DNA of 64,000 nt from Tragulus kanchil (Eukaryota; Chordata; Mammalia; Artiodactyla; Tragulidae). The DNA is taken from contig JAIOJX010000032.1 in the NCBI GenBank assembly GCA_022376925.1, forward strand, positions 202,240,939-202,304,938, in the 5' to 3' direction. Below the pieces are notes generated by a model that saw only the letters and a program-made list of their open reading frames with translations, made no database searches and was not told where the DNA came from. A program made the position numbers and the translations under genes. The first letter of the stretch is position 1. Every line of letters starts with the position of its first letter. This document shows positions 1 through 11,850 of this stretch, piece by piece.

Positions 1-27
1 ATGTTGGAAATGCTCAGAATAACAATC

Positions 28-2179
28 TTGAATCATTAAGAGAATGTTAATTGTGATGGAATAGTTTATTTTGAAAGGAAAGCAATTATGTGATATATTT
101 AGAAAATATATCTGATTGAAAATGGTTAACATAAAACTTGCATGCTTAAGAGTAGAAACTTTCAACATCTACTCAAAATAATACCCTTCCTGATGGGTAA
201 GAAAGTAGAGGTTTTGATTCACTGATATTTACCTTCTTCCCCAGTAGATTATAAATCCTTTTTAAGGATTTATAGGGACTTGCAGGAACTTGCCTGGTGG
301 TCCAGTGGCCAAGACTCCCAGTGCAGGGGGCCTGGGTTCAATCCTTGATCAAGGAACTAGATCCCACATGCCACAACTAAAAGACTTTGCATACTGCAAC
401 TAAGACCCAGTGTAGCCAAATAAATGAATATTAAAAAAAAAAATCAGACTGTATCTCCTTTTCCTTTCTATTCCTAGTACCTGGGACAGTACTGACTCAA
501 AGAACTATTTCTTAATTACTAAGGGAGTGAAATCTAAGGCCAGAGCTTAGTAAGGTCCCACCAACTGATGTGGAAGACTGAGCAGGGAAGTTGCCTGAGG
601 CCCCAAAACACTCTTACCTGTCTTTCCAGATAGATAACAGGAATTTGAGTTCCTGTTCAGAAGGGTAGGGAAGCAACGTATTGGACTGGAAAACTATTTT
701 CGTGTTTTCTGTCTAATCAGACACAGCGCTATGGATTTCAAGAGACACACAGCATAGTCCTCATAGGCAGCAGCACTTCCTGAGATGATGGGGTTAGAAA
801 GAATTGAGAGTCCTCTAAACACGTGGTCCTCAGGGCAGAGAATCTAGGCCGGCCCTCTGCTGAGGCAGCCCTGGCCTCCCTGCCCTTCGTTACCCCTGGC
901 CTCAGGCTGGGTCCCCACTCACCAAGGCCTCACCAGGTCGCTGCTCTTAGCTCACGCAGTCTCTTTTCCTGGTACTTCTATCCTGGAAGAGGGAAAAGTC
1001 ATGACTAGTGGGGATTCACTGTCATCTACCACACACAACCACTACCAATTATCAATCTTGGAAGTGTCTGGTGGGTCAGGTCAGGAAAAGTTGAGCTGGA
1101 CCTGGAAATGCAAAAAATTTCTTTGAATCATTAAGAGAATGTTAATTGTGATGGAATAGTTTATTTTGAAAGGAAAGCAATTATGTGATATATTTAGAAA
1201 ATATATCTGATTGAAAATGGTTAACATAAAACTTGCATGCTTAAGAGTAGAAACTTTCAACATCTACTCAAAATAATACCCTTCCTGATGGGTAAGAAAG
1301 TAGAGGTTTTGATTCACTGATATTTACCTTCTTCCTCAGTAGATTATAAATCCTTTTTAAGGATTTATAGGGACTTGCAGGGACTTGCCTGGTGGTCCAG
1401 TGGCCAAGACTCCCAGTGCAGGGGGCCTGGGTTCAATCCTTGATCAAGGAACTAGATCCCACATGCCACAACTAAAAGACTTTGCATACTGCAACTAAGA
1501 CCCAGTGTAGCCAAATAAATGAATATTAAAAAAAAAAATCAGACTGTATCTCCTTTTCCTTTCTATTCCTAGTACCTGGGACAGTACTGACTCAAAGAAC
1601 TATTTCTTAATTACTAAGGGAGTGAAATCTAAGGCCAGAGCTTAGTAAGGTCCCACCAACTGATGTGGAAGACTGAGCAGGGAAGTTGCCTGAGGCCCCA
1701 AAACACTCTTACCTGTCTTTCCAGATAGATAACAGGAATTTGAGTTCCTGTTCAGAAGGGTAGGGAAGCAACGTATTGGACTGGAAAACTATTTTCGTGT
1801 TTTCTGTCTAATCAGACACAGCGCTATGGATTTCAAGAGACACACAGCATAGTCCTCATAGGCAGCAGCACTTCCTGAGATGATGGGGTTAGAAAGAATT
1901 GAGAGTCCTCTAAACACGTGGTCCTCAGGGCAGAGAATCTAGGCCGGCCCTCTGCTGAGGCAGCCCTGGCCTCCCTGCCCTTCGTTACCCCTGGCCTCAG
2001 GCTGGGTCCCCACTCACCAAGGCCTCACCAGGTCGCTGCTCTTAGCTCACGCAGTCTCTTTTCCTGGTACTTCTATCCTGGAAGAGGGAAAAGTCATGAC
2101 TAGTGGGGATTCACTGTCATCTACCACACACAACCACTACCAATTATCAATCTTGGAAGTGTCTGGTGGGTCAGGTCAG
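28..2179. repeat. Tandem duplication 1: 28..1084 and 1123..2179
   Basis: Two direct copies of 1057 bp, offset 1095, differing at only a couple of bases (for example CCCCAG/CCTCAG near 240/1335). A 38-bp spacer separates them. The unit holds a SINE and unique DNA. Confidence 0.97.
283..450 (+). mobile_element. CHR/SINE2-type tRNA-derived SINE
   Basis: It has the typical head CCTGGTGGTCCAGTGG, a B-box-like GGTTCAATCC, ACTAGATCCCACATG, then an AAATAAATGAATATT and poly-A tail. It is repeated at 1378-1545 by duplication 1. Confidence 0.85.
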
Positions 2180-3063
2180 AGGTTGATGCTGGTGACCTCA
2201 TAAAGGAAGTACCATTGTTAGGCTGGAACTCTGGAGACACATCAGGGAGGGAGCGTTTCCCCATCCAGAAATGAGCTAAACTGAGCATTTCCAGGGCGTA
2301 TCTGGAGGTCTGAAGCCTGCAGACCCTCACCTCCAACCTGTCTTGAACCTGGCTGATGCCCTGCAGGATGAAAGAATCCTTGGAAACTAAATTATCAATG
2401 GTGAGCATGCTATAGTATATACAAGGTGGAAAGATAATGTATACACGAAACATATAGTCTAATAAACCAATGTTACTGCAATAAAAATAAATTAATTAAG
2501 TGCTTCGGTCCTCCTGTTGATATTTATTGAGACTATCGACCACTCTCTGCTCCCACCCCACGCGGATCCTCACGGGGCAGAAATATGATTTTCCTATGGA
2601 ATTTCTTCTGGGCTACAAAGTGAAGATTTGTCTCCATAGTCAGGCTCTTCAAAGCAGCTCTGTGGTACTCTGGGAGTGGGCCTCGGTTTCTGGTAATGAA
2701 CATGTTCTTTGTTTTATAACCTGCATAAACTTTGTGAAATACAGTACACAAATAGAGAAGTATATATAACATAGAAATGAGCACTATAATGAATAATCAT
2801 AAAGCAAACACTTATGTAACCACTACCCAAGTCAAGAAATAGAGCATTACACCAGACATTTCCCTGCATTGCCACCCAATCACACTTTTATCCTCTACCT
2901 TCCTCTACCCACCCAGAGATAGGCTCCTCTTGCCCTTAATAGTAACCTTTTCTTCCTTTTCTTTATACTCTTACCACCTGATTATTCATCAATAATCAAC
3001 AGAGTTTGGCTTGCCCTCTTTTTTAAGTGAATATTAATGAAATTTGCTGTATATATTCTAATT

Positions 3064-3275
3064 TGCTTCAGTCGTGTCAGACTGATTCTTTGCAACCCTA
3101 TGGACAGTAGCCCATCGGGCTCCTCTGTCTATGGGATTCTCCAGGCAAGAATGCTGGAGTGGTCTGCTATGCCCTCCTCCAGGGTATCTTCCCCTCCCAG
3201 GAATTGAACTTACCTCTCTCAAGTCTCCTGCATTGGCAGGCAGGTTCTTTACCACTTACATCACCTGGGAAGCCC
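3064..3275 (-). mobile_element. Bov-tA SINE
   Basis: Antisense copy: 'ggattctccaggcaagaatg', a region of 'ctcctgcattggcaggcagg', and a terminal 'cacctgggaagccc' (reverse of the tRNA-like head). Moderately diverged. The open frames over it are standard Bov-tA translations. Confidence 0.9.
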
Positions 3276-3428
3276 TATCGTATACGTACATAGAATCTGT
3301 TATGTATATACGTATATATAATTCATGTTGGACTTTTATTCAGCATTGTGTTTCTTAACTTTATTCAAGGTCTCCCTCAGAAATGTTGCCATGTTAAGAC
3401 CCTTTTAAAAATTTTACGTATTTATTTC

Positions 3429-3676
3429 CTTTTTTTTTTTTTTTGGCTGTGCTGGATCTTCAGTACTGCCTACAGGCTTTCTCTGGTTGCAGAGAGTGGG
3501 GTCTACTCTCTAGTTGTGGTGCACAGATTTCTCTTTGCCATGGCTTCTCTTGCTACAGAGCAGAGTTGTGGCTCATGTGCTTAGTTGCCCTGTGGCATCT
3601 TCCCAGAGCAGGGATAGAACCTGTGTCCCCTGCATTGGCAGGCAGATTCTTAACCACTGGACCACTAGGGAAGTCC
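3429..3676 (-). mobile_element. CHR/SINE2-type SINE
   Basis: A poly-T start (reverse tail), 'ggctgtgctggatcttcagt', then 'gcattggcaggcagattctt' and 'ccactagggaagtcc' at the reverse head. Several overlapping short open frames here are SINE-derived. Confidence 0.85.
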
Positions 3677-3689
3677 AACATTTATTTAA

Positions 3690-4480
3690 AATATTCATTC
3701 AAGTTGGAACATGCAGTTGTTCATGCATTGTTATTGCTGTATGGTACTCCTTAGCGTGACTCTGCCATAATTAATTTATCCCATTGGGGGCAATTGTGGT
3801 TATTAACAGCTTTCTGTTCATCAGCTGGTTTTCCAAAACAAGGGTACTATGCCTGGTACACATGTGCTTGAGTTTTAGTAGACGAAGAGTAAACTGGAGA
3901 CGTGATCATTCACACTGGGTGTGTGTGTCTTCAGCTTTCTTACTTAATGCTAAGATCTTTCCAAAATAGGGCTGTATCAATTTAGACTTCTACCAGCAGT
4001 GGGCGAATTTTCAGTGTTCCACATCCTTTCTGATAGTTGGCATTGATGGTCTTTGCTACCATCTTGATTGAGTTTTAGTAGTGTCTCATGTGGTTTCCAT
4101 ATGCATTTGATGAATTGTTGAGAGAAAATACATGATCAAAAATGTATTGACCATTTGGAGTACTGTTTTTGGACAGACTTGTTCACATCTTTCTCCCATT
4201 ATTTTTTTTATTTTTGAAAAATTGAGCTGCCTTTCTAATTGATTTGAAAGATATTAGAAATATCCTTGCAATTATCTGTTCCTGTTTAGGGGCTTAACTT
4301 TGCAGTCTGTGGTGTTCTTGAGTTAATAAGAGGTTTACATTTTAATTTAGCCAAATTTATCTATCTCTTTCTATCATATTTAAGAAATATTTCCTGAGGA
4401 CTTAAAGACATTCTTCTGTACTATCTTCTCAATGTTTGAAGATTTTTGTCTTTTCCTTTCTTTTTTTTTTTTGCATTTAG
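3690..4480 (-). mobile_element. Old L1 fragment, antisense
   Basis: Features of reverse-oriented L1 3' regions: 'ttctaccagcagtgggcgaa', 'ccacatcctttctgatagtt', and a T-rich continuation. No open reading frame survives. Confidence 0.7.
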
Positions 4481-5083
4481 GTCTATACTAACATCAATGA
4501 CAATGCCAGAGGAAGTAATTCCAAAAGTCTGTCCCTCCTCAAAGGCAAACTTGGAAAAAAATATCGAGAGTCCACATTTTTGGAACTCTGGAAACTAACT
4601 GAAGACTTGCAACACCCAGGAGCACCCAACACCCAGGAAGTGCTTAATAGAGGAAAAAACAGCTGAATCTCAGTTAGAAAGCTTATGATATTTTAAATAC
4701 ACTATTTTTTTAAGAGCAGGTTTAGGTTCATAGAAAAATTGGGCAGAGATTTGCCCGTGGTTCCACATGTGCAAAGCCTCTTTACTATCAAAAGAACTTC
4801 CATTAACACGTCATAATCATACAAAATCCATAATTTATTTTAGGGTTCAGTCTTGGTGTTGTGCAGCCCAAGGGTTTTGACAAATGTATACTGACATGTA
4901 TCTACCACTATAATAATATCTATAGTTCTATTGCCCTAAAAATTCTCTCTCTGCTCTGCTTCCTCTCTCTCTCTCATTCCCCACTGATTGTTTTACTGTG
5001 TCCATAATTTTGCTTTTCAAGAATGTCATGTAGTTGGAATAATACAGGAGGTAGCCTCTTTGGATGCTTCTTTCAACTTTCTG

Positions 5084-5225
5084 GTTGTTGTTCCGTCACT
5101 AAGTCCTGTCTGCCTCTTTGAGACCCCATAGATTGTATGTAGGGCGCCAGGCTTCCCTGTCCTTAACTAACTCCCAGAATTTGCTCAAACTCATGTCCAT
5201 GAGTCATTGATAACCATCCACACAC
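5084..5225 (-). mobile_element. BovB-tail / ART2-like fragment
   Basis: 'ttccgtcactaagtcctgtc', 'gcgccaggcttccctgtcct' and 'ctcaaactcatgtccatgag' are hallmarks of the ruminant BovB 3' end in reverse orientation. Confidence 0.75.
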
Positions 5226-5538
5226 TCCTTTCACTTAGTGATACATATTGAAGTTTCCCACGTGTCCTTTCACGGCATGATAGCTCACTTTTTTTTAGTG
5301 CTGAATCATATTCTATTGGTTGGGTGTACTTGAGCTTGTTTATCCTTCCATTCACCTACCAAAGGATACTTTGACTGTTTCTAACTTTTGGCAATTATGA
5401 ATAATTGGCAAATATGGCCATCCATGTGCAAACTTCTGTGTGGACATAGGTTTTCAGTTCATTGGGGTAAACACTAAGGAGTCCAATTCTGGATTAATTG
5501 ATAACAGTATGTTTAGTTTTGTAAGAAACTGTCAAATT

Positions 5539-7714
5539 AACTTCTAAAATGGCTGTACCATTTTTTGTTCCCACTCACAATGAGAGTTCCTGTTGCTCCA
5601 CATCCTTACCAGTATTTGATTATTGTCAATGTTCTGGGTTTTGGTCATTCCAATAGGTGTGTTGTGATACCTCATTACTGCCATAATTTGTAACCCTCTG
5701 GTGGCATACATTATTGAACATCTTTTCGTGTGCTTGTTGCCAACTATTTATCTTTATTATTGATCTGTCTGCTCCGGCCTTTTTCCTCTTTTTTAAAATC
5801 AGGTTACTAGTTTTCTTCTTTTTGAGGTTTTTTTTTTTGTTGTTGTTGTTGTTGTTTAAATTTTGCCTCTTTTTATTGATTGCTTATTTTTAATTTATTT
5901 TTCATCCATCTTTATTCTTTGGCCTATGTGGGCCTTCCATTGCAGTGGCCTCTCATTGCAGAGCACTGGCTCATAATTAGACACACCAGTCCAGCCGCTC
6001 CACAGCACGTGGGATCCTCCTGGGCCAGGGATCGAACTGGTGTCCCTTACACTGCAAGGTGGACTCTACTCACTGGACAACCAGGGAAGCCTTCTTTTTG
6101 GGTTTTAAAAATTCTTTACACGTTTTGGACAACAGTCCTTTATCAGATATGTCTTTTGCAAACGTTTTGCCCAGTCTGTGGCTCATCTTCTTGTTATCTT
6201 GACAATGTCTTTTGCAGAGCACGCATTTTTAATTGTCTAGTCTAACAATTCTATGAATCACAGCTTTTTTGTGTGATTCATAGAAAAGTCATCATGTCAA
6301 AGATCATGTAACTTTTCTCCTGTGTTATCTTCTTAGGAGTTTTATAATTTTGAATTTTATATTTAGCTCTATTATGCATGATGATTTGATTTTTGTGAAG
6401 GGTATAAACAAAAACCAACAGAGTTCACCACTAGTAGATCTTCCCTGTGGCAAATGCTACAGGGAATCCTTCAGGCTGCAATAAAAAGATAATATACAGT
6501 AGTGTAATTCCTCATGAAGAAATAAAGAAGCAGGAGGAAACTGCACAGATCAATTTGATTTAGAAGATAACCACATAATGCCAAAATTGTAAATCTAGGC
6601 ACACAGTGTAGGAAGAATTGTACAGTTTGTTGACAAACTTCTAAAATGGCTGTACCATTTTTTGTTCCCACTCACAATGAGAGTTCCTGTTGCTCCACAT
6701 CCTTACCAGTATTTGATTATTGTCAATGTTCTGGGTTTTGGTCATTCCAATAGGTGTGTTGTGATACCTCATTACTGCCATAATTTGTAACCCTCTGGTG
6801 GCATACATTATTGAACATCTTTTCGTGTGCTTGTTGCCAACTATTTATCTTTATTATTGATCTGTCTGCTCCGGCCTTTTTCCTCTTTTTTAAAATCAGG
6901 TTACTAGTTTTCTTCTTTTTGAGGTTTTTTTTTTTGTTGTTGTTGTTGTTGTTTAAATTTTGCCTCTTTTTATTGATTGCTTATTTTTTATTTATTTTTC
7001 ATCCATCTTTATTCTTTGGCCTATGTGGGCCTTCCATTGCAGTGGCCTCTCATTGCAGAGCACTGGCTCATAATTAGACACACCAGTCCAGCCGCTCCAC
7101 AGCACGTGGGATCCTCCTGGGCCAGGGATCGAACTGGTGTCCCTTACACTGCAAGGTGGACTCTACTCACTGGACAACCAGGGAAGCCTTCTTTTTGGGT
7201 TTTAAAAATTCTTTACACGTTTTGGACAACAGTCCTTTATCAGATATGTCTTTTGCAAACGTTTTGCCCAGTCTGTGGCTCATCTTCTTGTTATCTTGAC
7301 AATGTCTTTTGCAGAGCACGCATTTTTAATTGTCTAGTCTAACAATTCTATGAATCACAGCTTTTTTGTGTGATTCATAGAAAAGTCATCATGTCAAAGA
7401 TCATGTAACTTTTCTCCTGTGTTATCTTCTTAGGAGTTTTATAATTTTGAATTTTATATTTAGCTCTATGATGCATGATGAGTTGATTTTTTGTGAAGGG
7501 TATAAACAAAAACCAACAGAGTTCACCACTAGTAGATCTTCCCTGTGGCAAATGCTACAGGGAATCCTTCAGGCTGCAATAAAAAGATAATATACAGTAG
7601 TGTAATTCCTCATGAAGAAATAAAGAAGCAGGAGGAAACTGCACAGATCAATTTGATTTAGAAGATAACCACATAATGCCAAAATTGTAAATCTAGGCAC
7701 ACAGTGTAGGAAGA
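5539..7714. repeat. Tandem duplication 2: 5539..6616 and 6636..7714
   Basis: Two copies of about 1078 bp, offset 1097-1098, with a 19-bp spacer. The unit contains antisense L1 with an inserted SINE. The spacer resembles a garbled version of the bases that follow copy B. Confidence 0.97.
5825..6090 (-). mobile_element. SINE with GACGGATG-type 3' body, copy 1
   Basis: Inserted in L1 with a 10-bp direct repeat CTTCTTTTTG at 5815-5824 and 6091-6100. The reverse tail contains a GTT repeat. The body 'catccatctttattctttgg...ccagggaagc' matches the SINEs at 9746, 13126, 31282 and 61950. It is doubled at 6922-7187. Confidence 0.85.
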
Positions 7715-7819
7715 TGTAGTTTGTGACAGTACAGCCTGAAAGATGGGTGTAGAACTATATAGGAACAAAGATTTTTCATACTATTGAAGCTAAATTGGTA
7801 CTAATCTGCACTGTGTGTG

Positions 7820-7948
7820 TGTGCTACGTTGCTTTAGTCATGTCCAACTCTCTGTGACCTTATGGACTGTAGCTTGCCAGGCTTTTCTATCCATGGGATT
7901 CTCTAGGCAAGAATAATAGAGTGGGTTGCCATGCCCTCCTCCAGGCTT
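7820..7948 (-). mobile_element. Partial Bov-tA SINE
   Basis: 'tagtcatgtccaactctctg', 'ggattctctaggcaagaata' and 'gccctcctccagg'; the tRNA-like head is missing. Confidence 0.85.
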
Positions 7949-7949
7949 A

Positions 7950-8180
7950 CTTTATTCTGTATAACAGGCCTTAAGTTTGTATACCTCACTTCGACTGACT
8001 GAAATTCATTCCTTTTTTAAGACTTAGTAATATTCCATTGTGTATATGCACCACAACTTCTTTATCCATTCATCTAGGCTGCTTCCATGTCCTGACGATT
8101 GTAAATGCTATGGAAGGGAAACCAACACAATATTGTAAAGCAGTTATCCTCCAGTTAAAAATAATTTTAAAAATAATACC
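7950..8180. mobile_element. L1 3' end with inverted 5' part
   Basis: Antisense L1 sequence ('gtgtatatgcaccacaactt') runs to about 8113, then switches to the sense L1 3' end ('aacacaatattgtaaagcag') with an A-rich tail. This is the shape left by twin priming. Confidence 0.6.
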
Positions 8181-8394
8181 TGTTTTTCTACTTTGGACAT
8201 CAGAATCCTAATGAGAATTCATGTTCTGACATCTATATATTAAAATACTTCATAAGTATTAAGGGAAGAACTGAAAAGTCAATGAAGGATTTTTGAGAAT
8301 TATTGGAACTGTGATGGAAAATAATTTTAGCTTACTATATATAGCTATATATTATTATACATAGCTATATACTGAACAACAATAGTTAAATAAA

Positions 8395-8660
8395 ATTTTA
8401 TGGTCATAGCAAAAAAGAACAAAGATCTCTAATAAATACCCACACTTACAATTTGAGAAACCAGAAAAAGAAGAAACTAAACTCAAAGCAAGTGGGGAAA
8501 AAAGGAAACAATAAAGATTATAGTGGAAATCCATGAAGTAGAGAATAGGAAAAACAATAGAATCAACAAGATGAAAAGTTGGTGTTTTTAAAGAAATCAA
8601 CAAAACTGACGAACCCTTAGCTAGGAAAGAACAGAGAGAGACCATTTAATGGGGAAAAGT
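8395..8660 (+). mobile_element. L1 ORF2 fragment, sense
   Basis: A-rich sense L1 text such as 'agagaataggaaaaacaata' and 'acgaacccttagctaggaaa'. Short and non-functional. Confidence 0.7.
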
Positions 8661-8708
8661 TTTCTTGTAATTAAAATGTTCTATAATTAAAGAGGGGTGA
8701 TGGTTGCA

Positions 8709-8900
8709 CAGGGACTTTCCAGGTAGAGACGTAAGGGACATGGGCTGAATCCCTGGGTCAGGAAGATCCCCTGGAGGAGGAAATGGAAACCCACTCCTGT
8801 ATTCTTGCCTGGAGAATCCCATGGGCAGAGGAGCCTGGCGGGCTACAGTCCATGGGGGTCACAAAGAGTTAGACACAACTGAAGCGACCTAGCTCACATG
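8709..8900 (+). mobile_element. Bov-tA SINE
   Basis: 'gaagatcccctggaggagga', 'attcttgcctggagaatccc' and 'gttagacacaactgaagcga' in sense order. Confidence 0.92.
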
Positions 8901-8984
8901 CCTGCATGATAGTTGCATGACTCTGTGAATATATTAAAAAACAGTGAATTGCAGTCTTTAAAATCGTGCATTTTGTATTAATTT

Positions 8985-9731
8985 TAACCTTTGTTTAAAA
9001 CGTCTACCTGTTGTTGGTTTTTGTGTCTATGAAAAATTAGGGTCTAATCTCATTTTTTTAACCGGTGGATACTCATTATTCCATCATCATCTATTGAGGA
9101 AAAAGTCTAGCCCTTCCGGACCGCTCTGCATCGCCAGCTCAGTGGTGTGGCAAATATCTGAATTGGTGGATTCTGTTTCTGGGCTCTCTGTTCTGTGCTG
9201 TTGGCCTATTTCGCTGTCCCTGCAACCACTGTTAATGAATCTTTATTGTAAAACTTAAACTGCGATAGAGCAACTTCTCGTGCCTTATCCCTCCTTCTTC
9301 ACAAGTCTATCATTGGCCTTTCTTGGCTCTTTGCAGTTAAATTCAGTTTCTCAGATTCCAAAACAAACTCAGTGATACCTCGTCACAGGTTGGATCAAAC
9401 CTATAGATAGGTTTGGGTGGACTGACATTTTTAAATTATTGAATCTCCCCATTGAAGAATATGGTATATCGTACAAGTATATGATAAATTTTTATCATTT
9501 TTCCTATAGAGGTCTTGCACATCTTTAAAAAAATAATGTTTTTCTGAATCCCGGTATTTTTCTACTATTTAAATAAAATATTAAAATTTCTCATTTTCCA
9601 AATATTTGTTTTTGCTATATAGGAATATAGTGGATTTTTATATGCTGATTTTTGTATTCAGCAGCTTTGTTAAACTATTAATTCTAATAATTCCTATATT
9701 ATTTTAGATTTTCTATAAACATGAATGTATC
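8985..9731 (-). mobile_element. L1 ORF2/3' fragment, antisense
   Basis: Reverse L1 text, for example 'ctctgttctgtgctgttggc' and 'ttgtattcagcagctttgtt'. The SINE at 9746 interrupts it. Related antisense L1 reappears at 10990-11330. Confidence 0.75.
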
Positions 9732-9745
9732 ATCTATACAATTTT

Positions 9746-10069
9746 TTTTAAACATTTATTTATTTATCTATCTTGGCGGGGGTGGGGTGGGGAGGGAGGG
9801 GGGCGGGTGGGCCACTTCTATTGGTCTTTCATTTGCCTATTTTTCATCCATCTTTGTTCTTTGGCCCGTGTGGGCCTCCTATCGCAGTGGCCTCTCTCAT
9901 TGCAGAGCACTGGCTCTGGGCGCATGAGCTCCAGAGCTCCGGCTCGGTAATTGGACACATTGGTCCAGCCGCTCCGCGGCACGTGGGATCCTCCCAGGCC
10001 AGGGATCAAACCGGCGCCCCTTGCACTGCAAGGTCGTGTCATTACCCACTGGACCACCAGGGAAGCCCT
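9746..10069 (-). mobile_element. SINE with GACGGATG-type 3' body, full length, 14-bp TSD
   Basis: Flanked by perfect target-site duplications ATCTATACAATTTT (9732-9745 and 10070-10083). In reverse: AAATAAATA tail, a G/C-rich linker (9774-9812), the conserved 'tctttcatttgcctattttt' body, and tRNA-like head ending 'accagggaagccc'. It looks young. Confidence 0.9.
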
Positions 10070-10282
10070 ATCTATACAATTTTGTTTCTTTCATTTCTAT
10101 CTGTAATAAGCTAACCTGTGCTCCTCCCCTAATTCTTATGTTGAAGCCCCAACCCTCATTGTGACTGAATTCAAAGAATTCTTCCTTCTTTATGGGAGAA
10201 ATCAAGATTAACTGAGGTCATAAGGGTATACTACCTTAATCCAATAGGACTGATATCCTTTCAAGAAGGGGAAGAGGGATCA

Positions 10283-10424
10283 CTCTGATGGTCTGGTGGT
10301 TAAGACTCCTGGTTCCCAATGCAGATGGCCCAGAGTCCATCCCTGGGCAGGGAGCTGGATCCCACATGTCACAACTAAGACCCAGTGCAGCTAAATAAAT
10401 AAGTTAATTTTTAAAAAAGAAGAA
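10283..10424 (+). mobile_element. CHR/SINE2-type SINE, short
   Basis: 'gtctggtggttaagactcct', 'ggagctggatcccacatgtc' and an AAATAAATAAG tail. Confidence 0.75.
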
Positions 10425-10485
10425 AAGGAAGAGAACAGGAGAAGAGACTAGATGAGGACACAGCAAGAAAGTGCCATCTGCAAGG

Positions 10486-10748
10486 ACGGGCTTCGCTAGT
10501 GGTCCAGTGGGGAAAGAGTCCGCCTTGCAGTGCAAGGGACACCGGTTCGATCCCTGGTCTGGGAAGATCCCACATACAGAGGACCTGCTGGGCTGGTATG
10601 TCTAATTCTGAGCCAGCGCGCTGGAACGTGTGCAGCCACAGCCAGTGCTCTGCAATGAGACAGGCCACTGCGAGGGGAGGCCCACACGGGTCAAAGAATA
10701 AAGATGGATGAAAAATAACTGATGACTTAGAGGCAAAAAAAGAAAAAA
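10486..10748 (+). mobile_element. SINE with GACGGATG-type 3' body, older copy
   Basis: Sense copy with head 'ggttcgatccctggtctggg', middle 'tctaattctgagccagcgcg' and 3' body 'aaagatggatgaaaaataac'. Flanks 10469-10485 and 10749-10765 are a 17-bp duplication with two mismatches, so the insertion is older than the one at 9746. Confidence 0.8.
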
Positions 10749-10917
10749 AAGTGCCACCTGCGAGGAAAAATAGACACTTCACCAGAAAGTAACTCTGCCG
10801 GCACCTTGATCTTGAACTTGTAGCCTCCAGAACTGTAAAAAAATAAATCCCTGCTGTTTAAGCCACTCAGTCTGTGGCATTCTGTTATGGCAGCCCTAGC
10901 AGATTAATGTAACATCC

Positions 10918-10990
10918 TTACACCTTTTTCTTTCTTTCGTCTTTTTCCTTCTTTCCCCTCTTCCTCTTCCTCTTTCTTTCTCCTTTCTGA
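10918..10990 (+). repeat. Polypyrimidine tract
   Basis: Almost unbroken C/T run (TTTC, TCC and TTCC units). It is repeated near 12010-12082 by duplication 3. Confidence 0.8.
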
Positions 10991-11389
10991 GCTACCTAAA
11001 ATACAAAATATAAAATGTTTTGTCTGTTTTCAACCATAAGGGAAAACTTCTATGGTTTCACCATTAGGCATGGGGTTTACTCTAGTTTTTATAGATATCC
11101 TTTATTAGATTCAAGAAGTATTCTTCTATTCCTAGTGCATATCATGAATGAATGTTAAATGTTATCAATCATTTCTTCTGTATCCAATAAAATAACATTT
11201 TTCTCTCTGAAATGTTAGCATGGCAATTTACAGTGACTGCTGTCACTTCTTGCAGATTTTGGTTTAATTCTTTTTTTTCCCATGCAGATATCTTAAGCAT
11301 TTATTTCTTTTAAAACAGTAAGCATATATTTCACATCCGTGATCAAGAATTCCAGTGCATGAGATTCATTCAGCCCAACATTTCACATG

Positions 11390-11850
11390 ATATACTCCGT
11401 ATATAAGTTATATAAGCAGGGTGATAATATACAGCCTTGTTGTACTCTTTCCCCAGTTTGAACCAGTCAGTTGTTTGAATTTGAGCCAGTCAGTTATTTC
11501 ATGTCCAGTTCTAACTGTTACTTCTTGACTAACATACAGGTTTCTCAGGAGGCAGGTAATGTGGCCTGGTATTCCCATCTCTTGAAGAGTTTTCCACAGT
11601 TTGTTGTGATGCACACAGTCAAAGGCTTTAGTATAGTCAATGAAACTGAATTAGATGTTTCCGGGATTCTCTTGCTTTTTCTGTGATTCGACAGATATTG
11701 GCAATTTGATCTCTGATTCCTCTGCCTCTTGGAAACCCAGCTTGCACATCTGGAAGTTCTTGCTTCATGTACTGCTGATGCCTAGCTTGAACGATTTTGA
11801 GCATAATCTTGCTAGCATGTGAAATAAGTGCAATTAGATGGCATTTGAAC
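11390..11850 (-). mobile_element. BovB LINE reverse-transcriptase fragment
   Basis: On the minus strand 11408-11614 reads HHNKLWKTLQEMGIPGH then TCLLRNLYVSQEVTVRTGH, typical of the BovB RT domain, with stops either side. Truncated and inactive. Repeated at 12482-12942 and partly at 13701-14005. Confidence 0.88.

Larger units (their letters stand above)
4720..6410 (-). mobile_element. L1 3' region, antisense, with insertions
   Basis: Typical reverse L1 sequence such as 'caggtttaggttcatagaaa' and 'cagtcctttatcagatatgt'. It is interrupted by a BovB-tail-like piece at 5084-5225 and a SINE at 5825-6090. Part of it is repeated at 6636-7500 by duplication 2. Confidence 0.8.
10120..10915 (+). mobile_element. 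Old LTR-like (MaLR-type?) repeat carrying two SINEs
   Basis: Pieces such as 'cttatgttgaagccccaacc', 'tgaggacacagcaagaaagt', 'cctccagaactgt' and 'taagccactcagtctgtggc' follow the order of a common old mammalian interspersed repeat that I believe is LTR-derived; the family is not assigned. SINEs at 10283 and 10486 split it. No coding part is seen. Confidence 0.45.
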
